Assembly: GCA_964019055.1 (NCBI GenBank)
Contig: OZ025217.1
Span: 4,510,617 to 4,574,616, forward strand
From: Anthopleura xanthogrammica
Lineage: Eukaryota > Cnidaria > Anthozoa > Actiniaria > Actiniidae
Length of the DNA stretch: 64,000 bases
Direction: 5' to 3'
Shown: positions 22,640-35,000 of the stretch, piece after piece
Position numbering within the stretch: the first letter of the stretch is position 1
How the letters are laid out: every line of letters begins with the position of its first letter
The notes under the pieces: generated by a model
What the model was told of the DNA's origin: nothing
Database searches by the model: none
The model's input: only the letters and a program-made list of their open reading frames with translations
Position numbers and translations under genes: made by a program

Positions 22640-23335
22640 TATATAGTTTGAGTGATGCGTCTTGAAGTTATAAAGGTTTTTTTCTTGTCGCATGCTAATG
22701 ACTGTGACGTCAAAATAGCCATTTATGCTTATTTTTTGTTCTTTGTAACTGGAAACACTGGCTGCTATGCGTAAAATAATCAATAATAAGCAATTATTGG
22801 ACGAGGTTGAGCAAAATATCGTGATTTGTTAGTGGCGAGCAAGCAATTATTTGCCGATGCCGAAGGCAGAGGCAAATAATTACTTGCAAGACACTAACAA
22901 ATCTCGCTATTTTACGATAACCGAGTTCAATAATTGTTTTATCATTCAAATTATTTTTTCTAATCTTTGAGGCACAGTGCGCACGAGTCAAACAATAACA
23001 AAGAAGTCAGTTAATTTTTTTCAGGGAAGCGAGCCATTGTCAAATGCCACGTTACTGCGCATGAGCAGACCGTTTTTTTGCAGCAAAATAGGTTTGCACC
23101 GTAATGCGCATGAGCAGACCGTTATTTATAGGCAGTTATTTGCGGTTCTGTCGGCCAATCAAAATAATAATAAAAATAATTCGAATGATAATAGTTTTTA
23201 TAATACCCATGAGTGAAAAACTCATTACCAGTGAAGTTTTGTGATGATGACTATTTTGACGTCACAGTCATTAGCATATGTTAAGGGAAAACTCCTGACC
23301 TTTATAACTTCAAGACGCATCACTCAAACTATATC
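22640..23335. mobile_element. Inverted-repeat transposon, about 695 bp
   Basis: The left arm starts ATATAGTTTGAGTGATGCGT at about 22641 and continues through GACTGTGACGTCAAAATAG. The right arm, ending at 23335, is its reverse complement with few changes. It has no transposase and holds a second hairpin at 22781-22936. Confidence 0.85.
22781..22936. mobile_element. Hairpin element nested in the 695-bp element
   Basis: The arms CAATTATTGGACGAGGTTGA and its imperfect partner ACCGAGTTCAATAATTG enclose inner complementary stretches around GCAATTATTTGCC / GGCAAATAATTAC. Confidence 0.75.
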
Positions 23336-23621
23336 ATTTTTGGGGATCACTGAACAGCTCACCTCATATGTAGAATCTATACTGAGAATATTGTCAGAGG
23401 TTGTACTAAACTTTAACACAACCGAAGCTAAAAAGCATAAAAAACTGAGCTAAAAATAAAAAAATTACAACCATTGCACACTCCTAACTATAACCATTAC
23501 CATAAATACAAAAACTATTTGCTACCATTCTCAGTATTACAAGATTATTAACAAATAATAGTAAGCAAAAAGGTGTCATCGATTGACCCAAAGAGAAGGC
23601 TTAGTTTCTAAGCAGCCATTA

Positions 23622-25691
23622 TCAAGCAAAAACTGTAGGTTGAGCTTTGGAGGAAGGGCAACCATTAGTAGCATGCCTGACATCAACAGCACGCCCAAGA
23701 TCTAAAACGCTGTTGCCAAGTCTCAGATTCTTTACGCAGCCTAGAAAGCCTTTCAATGAAGGAGACGCGGCTGATAGAAATAAATCAGGAATTTAAATTA
23801 ATAAATCAACAAGTTTAACAATGAGTAACTGAAGTGTTAACATTGTTCTTTAACAGTTATTCGTTCGAGATGAGATGATGATTATCGGTGAATATTTACC
23901 CAGCCGCGAGTCCTCAACACAACAGTGCCAGCCAGTAACAACAACAAAAATAGCAACAAATCAGGGCAGATTTAGGAGTTTTACTGTGTATGTTAGTCAA
24001 ACAATTGTTGGCAGTAACAAAAGTAAATCAAAATGGCACCATCTTACCTGGAACTCCTCCAACATAAAGTTTGCCCCTTAGTGCGGTATCCGCTGACAAC
24101 CCAAGAGAAACTGCAGGCTTTTCATCAACCGTCAAGTTAAAAGCATCACCGATGCCAACCAATGCCAGTTTGTGCCAAGTCATGTTGCAAAGTAAATAGG
24201 ATGACGAAGCTGACCAAGTCACGTGTTGAACTGCTCCTGAGGCATTGTGGTGCGACAAGACAAGCTGACAATATATTAGACAAGAACAATTAACGACTAG
24301 ACTTGCACCTTATTAGGGCCAAAGACGCATTGCTATATTATCAACACACTGATTAAAAAATATAGAAAATGGTAAAAAATCGGCGTTTTTTTTTTTCCAG
24401 CACAGATTACGAAAAAAATTGACTAATACTAACTTGGCCAATCACAACGCACAATTTGCAGTAGTCCATTTTTGCTTTATACTCAAGTAAGTTGTACACG
24501 AACAGTTACGCAATAAGGCTACATACTGTATGTATTTTTCTTTTGGGTAAGAAAAAGTCTATAAACTATTGTATTTTTATCTATTCGCAGTAAAGACGTT
24601 GCATTCCAAGCCATTTTGGAAAATCCTACCTGTCCACTGATTTGTTCTAGCTTAAGATAAGCATGCTGTCCAGCAGTATCGTTACCAAGGTAAACAAGAA
24701 CTCCATCACGGGATGACGTACGGAATTCCAGCTGCAAGCTGAAGTTCCTTGGACTTGCAATTTTTTCACCTAAGATATACAAATATTTTATAACACGTTA
24801 CCGTAGACCTTTTCTGAGATAGCAAACGTGGTGCATTGTGATCTAGCTTCGGTACAAACATATTTGCTCACTATGCCTTATATTGTGTTGTTTGCATCTA
24901 AGCTAGACCACAATGCATCTTGTTTATCGAACTCAGAAAAGACCTATGTGCATATAGATTTCTTCGAGTTTAATTGAAATTTATTTTTTTTAATAGAGAT
25001 AGTTACTTCGCGCGAAAAAGGCTCGCAAAATATTTCGCCATTAACCTTTTTATACTTTTTTGGAGATAGATTATACATATTTTTTTGGTTTCATTTTTGG
25101 TTCGCACTAGCTATAATCGCTTATTTCGTTTATGATTGCGATTTCTACGCCGACACCCAGAGTGCACATTCCAAGTACCAAAAAAAATACTTACCAAAGT
25201 TAGCCCATGAAGAACCATTGAATCCCATTCCAGGCTGTGCGTTGTTGACGCAGGAAGAAGTCTTAGAGCTAACAGTGGGATTCCGCAAATCAAATGTAAG
25301 TTCACTACTGAGCTTGTCAGATCCAAAATTCAAGGTTTTCAAGCAGCCACTGAACCCAACTCTTTGGCTTACCAACGGATGTAATGAGACATGTGGCGGC
25401 ACTCCACCAATGTAAAGAGGTCCAGTTAAGTTGAGATTCCTTTTGATATTACCGTTATACTTGTCCTTTTGGTATTCTTTGGTTTGGGGAACAAGAAAAG
25501 CTCCGAAATCGATAATACGAAGAAGATGGACCTAGGACGGAAAAAGTGATTATAAAGTCAGTCTACAAACCGCAAAAAGATTATAAGTTCCTTTTAAGGA
25601 ATGTAGCCCATTCTGGCTACTCATCTTTACTGCGTAAAGATATCTAGTGTCATGTGGTGGAGAAAGAAATAATGGAAGGAATTTAAGAATA

Positions 25692-25727
<36 letters not shown>

Positions 25728-26064
25728 CAAAAAAAGAAAGAAAGAAAAAGAAAAAGAAAAAGAAAAAGAAGGAAAGGAAATAAATAAAAAGAGGAATGGA
25801 AGAATGAAAGAGAGAAAAAGCAAACAAACCACAAAGGAAGGAAGGAAAAGCAAAGAGTACAATACCTTGAGCCATTGATTCCTTTGGACATAATTGATTG
25901 ACGACTTCATTTGGATGTGACCTGGGTGGAAGTTCACCTGATACTTGATATACCCGTCTATCATCTCCATGGAAATAAACTGTTCCGGGTGTGTTAAGTT
26001 ATCAGCTATGTACAGCACTAAACCATTGGATGTTAAAGGACGCAACTCTAAGGTAAATAAAGAG
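23622..26064 (-). CDS. Laminin alpha exons: LG4 and LG5
   Basis: Exons 26064-25866, 25531-25195, 24769-24630, 24264-24048 and 23770-23622. LG4 shows [12 protein letters not shown], then GPLYIGGVP and [14 protein letters not shown]5 shows [13 protein letters not shown], then [12 protein letters not shown] and [15 protein letters not shown], ending [13 protein letters not shown] before TGA. The G-x-L-YIGG and GCLKxLxxG signatures and cysteine pairs are those of laminin G domains, which bind dystroglycan-like receptors and sulfated glycans in other animals. Confidence 0.92.
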
Positions 26065-29000
26065 CTGGAAAAGATATGAAAAAAAACATTAATGATCTTA
26101 ATTTATTACTTTAAATTGTGAAATGCTTCATAGATACTTTTATAGAGACTAAGTCGGTTAACGCAATGTTGTACTCAATAGACCCTTTTCGAATATGGGG
26201 TCTATGACGTCAAACGAGGAGTCCTAGAATGTCTCAGATTTTATGAGTGATAATGATTGTGTTTTGAAATCCGGGGCATTCTAGTCCCGGATGCTGCTAG
26301 TGGAAATCATTGGGTTTCGACATCCGGGACATTCTCATTCTCCTCGTTTGACGTCATAGACGCTCGCTCCTGATTATCTCACTGATCTCCTCAAGTTGTA
26401 TCAGCCTGGCCGTCCCCTGCGGTCTTCTTCCAAATTTCTTCTCCATATTCCAAAATCAAGGACTTCTACATATGGTAACAGAAGCTTTGCTCTAGCTGCA
26501 CCTGTGCTTTGGAATAATCTGCCTGATGCTGTAAAGTACTCTGACTCTGTTCCTGCCTTTAAAACTGCACTTAAGACTTTCCTGTTTAACAGGAGTTTGT
26601 GAACTGTATTTTCATTTTACTCATCGTAACCTGCTGTCTGTTTGCTCCTTTTGTCAAAAGCATCGAGACTACTGTTAGATGCGTTTTCAAGAACTCTATA
26701 TTAGTATTATTATAGACGCCACATTCGAAAAGGGTCTATTCAAATCTCAGGGCCATACCACAAAACAGGGGCTGGGGGTTGTGCCCCCCCCCCCCCCCCC
26801 AGTTTTCCCCAGAAAAGTAAGGAAATGATGGATTAAATATACATTTTTCGTGATACCATACTGTGTATAGCCATGAGGTAGCACCGTAAGTACAAATGAA
26901 GGGTAGTGCCCTAGTAGCATAGATAACAAATCTCGGTCTTGATATTTTTTTTAATATTCTCAACAACTCTTCGCTAGACGAGTCAAAAAGTGACAAGCAA
27001 GCTCCTTGTTTACGTAAAAATGCGGATGCACACGATAAGCTTCTCATTTATGATTCTGTGTTATATGTATTTTTTTACTTGAATGTTGTTTTTCATATGT
27101 AAATTTTTGCTTGTTTTGTTTTTGTTTGTTTGTTTGTTTGTTTGTTTGCTTTGCCTGTCTATTTGTATGTGTAGTTGTTTGGTTCGATTTGATTGTCTAT
27201 CTGTGGATTTTTGGTAATGCTCCTTCGTCTATCTAGTTTTAATACACTTGAATTTCGCTCTAGTTGCATCGACGAGTGATTATTCTATTTGTCCATACCA
27301 GACGGTATTGTCTGGTTGTTTGGCTGTTGCTTGCTTGGTAATGCTCAATTCTCCTCTCACCTTATGCCAGAGAAGTTGTCATCCACAGTGAATCCCATGT
27401 AGCTTTGCTGGCTTGGGTTCGAACTGAATCCTGCTGTAAACCCAACTTCTTTAGGATCTGTAGACAACGCGAGCGGGCCAGCACTGGCTGCACATGTAGG
27501 AGGAGCAGGTGTGGGTGGAGGGGATGGTGTAGGTGGTGGAATAAATCCTCCAGAAACTCCTACTGATTCTTGAGACAAAAGGTCTATCTCACTGTAAAAA
27601 AGGATGAAATATCATTGACTCTGAAAGTTAAAATCATGGCTATTTGAATATATCTACGTAACTCTTATGCTTTGAGAAGACAAGCAATATTGAAATACGC
27701 CCCACACCAAGACCGTACGCATTCCGTACGAGACAGGAAATGACGTCAAGCGAAACCCAGCAAAAGTCAAAACCAAAGAATAAGATAAGTATGATTTGGT
27801 ATGGTGTCAGAAAAATTCTTACTTGGAGTTGATTTTAAAATCTTTCATAGCTCCTTTGAAACACCACAGGACAGGTACGTCTAGATTAATTCCAACGTTA
27901 TTTGGAACACCGCCGATGTACAATGGTTTGCTGAGCCTCAGTGGATGTTGTCGACTTGTGCCGAACCAGCTTGTAGTTACGAGTGAACCTTCCACGAAGA
28001 GAGAATACCTGATAGAAAGTTTTTTTTAACATTAATTAAAATTATATCATGAAATCTCAGGTTAAAGTATTTGGAATATTCAAACACACAAAAACGTTCT
28101 TTTTTCCACAAGTTGGTTAAGACCTTAGTAGCGATAAACCGGACATTTCTGCGTGAAAATGACTGTCTATTTAAGGGAATTTCCCGTTATCGCTCGATCG
28201 GAATAAACTCCGCCCGTCGTAAATTTGATTGACAGAAGCCAAGATGCCAGACGTCTGGAGTCAGTTAAGCCTGTTTCCTAGCGTCGTAATCGTAGTCGTA
28301 AGAACATGCGCAGACTCAGTAGCGTACTGCTCATTAACAGTGTTTGTCTTTTTTCACACCTAGATGATAAATGCGATACTGAATCTGCGTATGTCATTGT
28401 CATTGTCTTCACCTTACATTTGGGTCCAGCCAAGTATTATAAATATTATACTTATTTTTGATACTTATTTTTTATATGACGATGTAAATTCTCACCCGGA
28501 CTCAGAACTGTTCAAGTGTAGGGTTCTCCACCTGTTATCATCATACTTCATGCTACTGATCACAGTCGGTTTTGATTGGCTGGTGTTGGCACTATCATGT
28601 GTTAGGAGGATAAGTTTACCGTGCCATAAAGCGATGTACACGTAAACAGACCTTCCACTAACCTATAAATACAAAAGTATGAATGATCTATATAAATATA
28701 TCCAAGAATTTTATTATGTTCAACTCTAGAAGAAATGACGATGAAATCCGTTTGACATCATGAACAGGCGCGTAATGGATTTGATGGATTAACCTCTCCA
28801 AGGGCGTAGTCCAGGGGGCCCAGGATGCCCGCTGCCCTCCTCCATCGTGTTTGCCGTTTTTTTTTTGGTTGGCCGTTTTTTTAATAGGCCGTTTTTTTTG
28901 GTTGATGTTCTGAAACGAGTTTTGGGAATCGGTGCAAGCAGTCTATTAATCAAAAACCATGAAACCAGAAGCGGTTATGATTTCAAATTGCCCAGTGTAT

Positions 29001-32000
29001 AAATTGAAACAGCGGACGATAACGGCATTTTTTGACTGAAAGAAATTCCCACATAAATTCATCCAAAATGGCTGCCATTTAAAACACCCCATAACTGTTT
29101 CTTATCTAGTTATTCATTACAGTCTTACACATAAGACTTACTTTTGCCAAGCTAAAAAAGAGAACGCCGCTTGCTTCCGAAGTCTTGAAGGTGAAGCTGA
29201 GACTGTCGGTCTCTGATCGCTGGGTATCCAGGGCGACATAAGAACATGAACTTGTCGCTGTTCTGTAGCCATAGAAACGGGCAGCTCCTGACAGAACCTT
29301 AAAATAGTTCAAGCTTTATTGATATTTTTTTCTTCTCGAAAAGTAACAAAATATATATACAAACAATACCTCTCCTTTCAGGACCCCTTCAGTAGACACT
29401 CCTTTGGAAGCGGTAAATAGACGCCGTACCAGTGTACTTGTGCCATTGCGATTGAGTCTGACATCCTTCATGTCACCAACGAAGGATTCGTTAACGGGAA
29501 GAGAGACGTTACTGAGGGAATGGAAAAGAAACAAACACTTGCAGTATGTATTGAAATTCATGCACACCGATTGACACCTAGACCTTATGTGGTCGACGTA
29601 GTGTTACGGTCACGAAAACGTTCGGACAATTTTATGGTTTGCTAAACAAATTTACTAACTTTTGAACGAAATATCAACTTGATTTATTTATTTAATTCTC
29701 TAAATAACAAGTTAGAATATATTTTCTTTCTTGCTTAAAAAAAGGTTGTGGTATAAGTTGTGTCATTGAGTTCGAATCTGAACGTTTTTATGAACGTAAC
29801 ATTACATAATCCATGTGAACGCTAGGGGCCAATCGTTGTTCAATCGTTGAATTCGAATCACATTTTACATGGATAACATTGTCTAGTTTATAAGGAAAAA
29901 ATGAATGAAAAATGCGTTTCAGGTGGAGGAAATTGTTTTTTCTTCTAAATTGAGCTGCATTTCAAGTTGCTGCAAGGAGTCTATTCATACCTGTTTGGTG
30001 GAAGGGAACCAAAGAATACGAAGTTCCCTGAGGGTAGTTTAGAAGCAGCTGCAGAGCTCATACTGGTGTTATCCAAGGTCGTACCGTTGTGTGATACTGT
30101 TAGAGACACTGAATTGCTATTGACAACTGCTGACACATGGTACCACTTGTTGTCGTTGTAAGAAGAACTGATAAAAAAAAAAAGGAAATTGAACGAACAA
30201 TCAATATTATTCATTGATATACCCATTTTCATGACCGGTTTGTTTTGATCAAAAAAATGCCCCGGCTAGATCAGATCGTTGTTCACGCAAGTAAAAAGTC
30301 TCGAATTTATGTATAAGGATAAAAATTATCCTTGTTTCTCTTGAACATAAACGGCTTACCCTTTGCTGATTACTGATACCACATCAACTTCAAAGTAAAC
30401 CATCACAACTACACTTCCGTCTTGTATGAAGATAGCCATGACAGTCGTGGTATTGACTTCGCTGGTCACAACAAACAAAGTTCCATTACTCTTGGAGGTC
30501 CGAAAGTCAAATTCCACATGAGCGTAACCGGAATCTGTGGTAAACTCGCCAGTTTTTTGTTGGACAAATCCTTTATGGAAGAAACTGCCTGCTTGTCCAT
30601 TTTTCGGGTAGTAGTAGTTGGGGTACCGCGGTAGACCATACAAAGCAGTGTTGCTGGATCGTTTTGGCTTCCACAGATCATAGGTGACTTGGTCAAAGGC
30701 ACATGAAGAAATGGTACCTTTGAAGTCCTGGAGAGAAGTGAGCTCAACTGCCCGAGCTGATCTAGTCTGTTTGTTAAAATGTACATATTTTACATAAGTT
30801 AGCTGGCTTGCTACCATTAACAAGAGAATGATTTAAAAGCCTTTTCATAGACTCTCGGCGCCGTTTTAAAATAGCCTTAAGGCCAAGATCATGAGGGACA
30901 AAGCTGTGGCTCTCACGAATTGAGTTCTAGAGAAAAACGTATGGCAGGTGAATGACACGCAGGTAATTACAACCATATTTCCCTGTAGTTTTTATGATAT
31001 CATGCAGACAACATTTTACGCAAATTACTGAACTGAAGTTTCACGAAATTTTAGTGAAATGTTTATTTTTTTATCCGGATTTTTTGGTTGCGGTCTACTC
31101 GACCTCGATATGCTATGGTTGTGCATTGCAAGGTAAGATATAATAAATACATTATGAATAGAATGTTCGAGCTTACCCTAAGTGGAATTGATTTTCCTCC
31201 CAACAAAACAACTGTGGCGTTGGTGAAAGGTATGGTAGCATTCTTACTTCCAGGCCCAGCATTGTGGGTAACAGTCACAGACTGCTCGGAAGACGAGACT
31301 GTTAAAGCAGACGACGCGCCATTTCTAAACAAGAAAAGAAAAAAAATCAAAAACAGGCATTTAAACGTTTGGGCAATATTTTGTCCAATAACAAACAGCC
31401 TTTATATATTACCTTGTAAAGTAGACATTGACCCAATGACCATTATTGACTAGCACAGGATTAGTGAGGGTAATAGGTCCCTGTCCAGTATTATACTGAA
31501 CATGTACCTTACCATCTGTTATATATACAGCCAATCCTGTTTGCTGGGGGAGAAATAAGCAAGAATATGGAGTCAGATATAGAAATAAAACCAATTTCGC
31601 CGAAAATACAGAAGTAATATAAGGGTTTGACGGCAAAAAAAACAACATTGATATGGTAGTTCGACTACAGGAAGCCCAACTAAGAATGCTGAATTTGAAA
31701 CGATTTTGTGAAATCTAACAGAAATTCCCTAACTTAAATTGCAAGAATTAACTAGCCAAAATCAAAATTTCTTGAAACTTTTTGATTATGAAAATATTTC
31801 AGAATTCACTCAGCCTGACGTGGTAATACGAGCAACAAAATTGTGCAACTTGTCGCGTAACATTGTTGCACAGGGTGGTAATACGAGCAACATTCACTTT
31901 TCAACTTACAACGCAACAAAGTTGCGCGACAGGTTGCACAATTTTGTTGCTCGTATTGCCACACCTTAACCGTGGGAAACCTGATCATCAGTGTAACAAC

Positions 32001-35000
32001 CTTGTATTGTTGCATGTTGCCCTACAATTCTAAGCTTTATTTATTCACCTGTGAGTTAACATTTTCTCCCAACATGTTCACCAATAATCCCTCACTGGAA
32101 TTCGTTTTGAAAGTAATAAATAGCTCGTTTCTTGTTGGCGACTCAAGAGTTCTACCCGATAGAGCATACTCGTTCGCTCCTTCCCCATTCAGTTTCAGCG
32201 CCAGTTCGGTCTCAGTCATCCTTCGTTTAAGAGCTTTAAGTTTTTCTTCTAAGGCACTGAGTTTGTTATCACACTCTTCTTGCTCTCTTGATAGGTGTTG
32301 TTGCTGCCTAAGAGCTTCCAGGACGTTTGATGAGGCGTTCTTTAGTTTCAAGGAGGTATTGTTTACTTCAAAAGAAAAATAATGGATATTTACATTATAA
32401 CATAGCTAAAGTATAACCCGTGCTCTGGCTGGTTAACTAGCGTGCGCGAGCAAACATATATCCATAACTCTATGGACTGCGCGCAAACGCTAATGAAAAG
32501 CGCGCGCTATGCACTAAAGATTTTGTTACAATGCAAGTGGAAAAAGATTTCAAAAAAAATTATCTGCATAGAGAAAAGGATGACTGGAATAGACAAATAA
32601 TTGTGGCCACAAATTATTCACTTAAACTTACGATTCAAATACGCCGCTTGGATGACTTTAGAGTCCCGTTCAGATGATCTTTTCACGAATTCAGTCTTAT
32701 TGAACAGGTCGGCCAACTGGTGTTCAAGATCAGCTACTTGTTTGCTAAGGCCGGTTAATGAATCACTGAAGAACTTGGTTCTTTCTTGTGCATGACTTAC
32801 GGTTTCAACGGCACTAGGAGCTGCAAGTTCAACCAATAAAAAATATATAAGTGAAAGCTAATACGCTTGATTTCTTTAAGCCAATGCTTAATAACTGCAT
32901 TTAAAATATAGTGTTTTACTGGGAAAAACGCCACTCGTATTTTTCATACGAACTACATCCAGGACATAAGTGACATATTTTCCATATCCTCACACGTGAA
33001 GTATCGATGACGTCACTTCCAATGTTTTCCCACTCACTTGAACGCGCGTTGCATAGTTTTTGTTTTTGGATGTGTCTGTATAATAGAAAGAAAATTACAC
33101 GTTGGATTGAAGACATGAAATTTACCATCTCATGTTGAAAAATATTTCACCACTCGAAGATAAACTTTATATCTTCAAGCCACCGTGTATAATATCTCCT
33201 ATTTATTGTACTTGTACTTGTAATTGCCACGAACTTTGCCTTTTATTTGTTATTCTCTTCTTAAAATGACCTACACGATACCTTATAAAAGATAATGTCT
33301 TTTTAATTTCCACATCTGGTGAAAGTTGAAAAGATACTTACCATAAATTGAAGTTGCTAAGCTTAGCTTGGCTTCAGCCTGGACCAAGGCTGGGTAGTAA
33401 TTGTAGGCTTCGTACCATTGCTGAACAGAGAGCTGTATCGTAGAATTAGCAGCTGATATAGCATCCTCAATAAGGGCTAGAAAAGCAAAATAATAATTAT
33501 ATTAGACTTATTATCAATAGCAATAATAAGAAGTACTAGTTATAGAAGATATTAGAGTTGTTCTCATTATAGAGTGATTCTCATAAACCCGTGAAATACC
33601 CTTTAGCGTATTACGCACTACTTCACTCTGATTCTTTTGTTTTCTGTGTTTTTTTACTATTACACTTTGATAAATAGACTTTGTTTCACGGGTTAGAGTG
33701 ATTCTCATAGAGTGATTACAATAAACCCGTTCAACAAAATCTGTTAGTCAAAGTCTACGACTATCTGCTAGCGTTTATTAGTGTGTATTAACCTAGTGTA
33801 ACTAGCTCATGTGTGAAGACTACAACTTTATTGGTTAAATTTAGCAAGACGAAATAACGGTCTCATTCTACTGAAAAACAATATTTTTACTGCGAGTCAT
33901 TTGCTTTACAAATTTTAAACTGTAAATAAGTAATTCATTCCGTGTAAAAGATTGAATTAAAGCTTTGCCGTTTTGCCTTCTACAGTCTTTCCAGTTATCC
34001 GACTTAAAAATTGAAATACATATAAATGTCAATAAACATGTATAGACTACATTCATTTGTTGTCTGTTTAATAATTTTTGTTTTAGACTATTTGTAGTCT
34101 ACTTAGAGTCTATTAGCTAGTACTTGTGATTAATAGTGTGTATTAGTCTAGTAATTGTTGAACGGGTTTATTGCAATCACTCTAAACCCGTGAAATACAC
34201 TTTAGTGTATTACGCATTACTTCACTCTAATTCTTTTGTTTTCAATTGTGTTTATCTGACTATTACACTTTAATAAGCACACTTTGTTTCACGGGTTAAC
34301 GAAAACCACTCTAATGAAAACCACTCTAACCCGTGAAACAAAGTGTACTTATTAAAGTGTAATAGTCAAACAAAAAAACAACAATAGAAAACGAAAGAAT
34401 CAGAGTGAAGTAGTACGTAATACGCTAAAGTGTATTTCACTGGTTTATGAGAATCACTCTATTAGTTATATATTAGTGATTAGTAGAAAACGAATTAAGA
34501 TATGGAAATATTTATGCAATGTTATATAGTGTAAAGAAAAGCTCCGGTAGTAGTATCCACAGCTGTAAGAACTAGATGTACAAACCTTTTTCACTTGAGG
34601 TAAGATTACGCTGAAGTGTAGCGTTGTAGAATACTGTCATATCATGTAGTTCATTATTAGCCTTGGCCAAGAGTTCAGATACTGAAACTTTATTTAGCTG
34701 GACACAATAGAAACACATATAATAGTTTATGGGTTTCAAATGAGAGTAAAACATACGCTATAAACATATAAAGCAAGTACACGGTACGACATGCTGCGTA
34801 ACCCTGAAATGGCTTCCCATTGTCTTCCAGTAATTCATCCAATTACAACGCGTACATACGGTTACTGTACGATAAGGTACGATACAGAACGGCTACGATC
34901 ATTTTAGCACCCAAATTTAATTTATGATGGTTTTCCGGTTGTGAAAATGGCGGGAAAATGGTACATTTCTCTCCTATGATCGAGGCCTGGCTACGTTTCT

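Noticed and set aside
24028..24258. Separate small genes on the LG-domain exons
   Set aside because: These are single laminin exons read past their splice sites; phases chain them into one gene.
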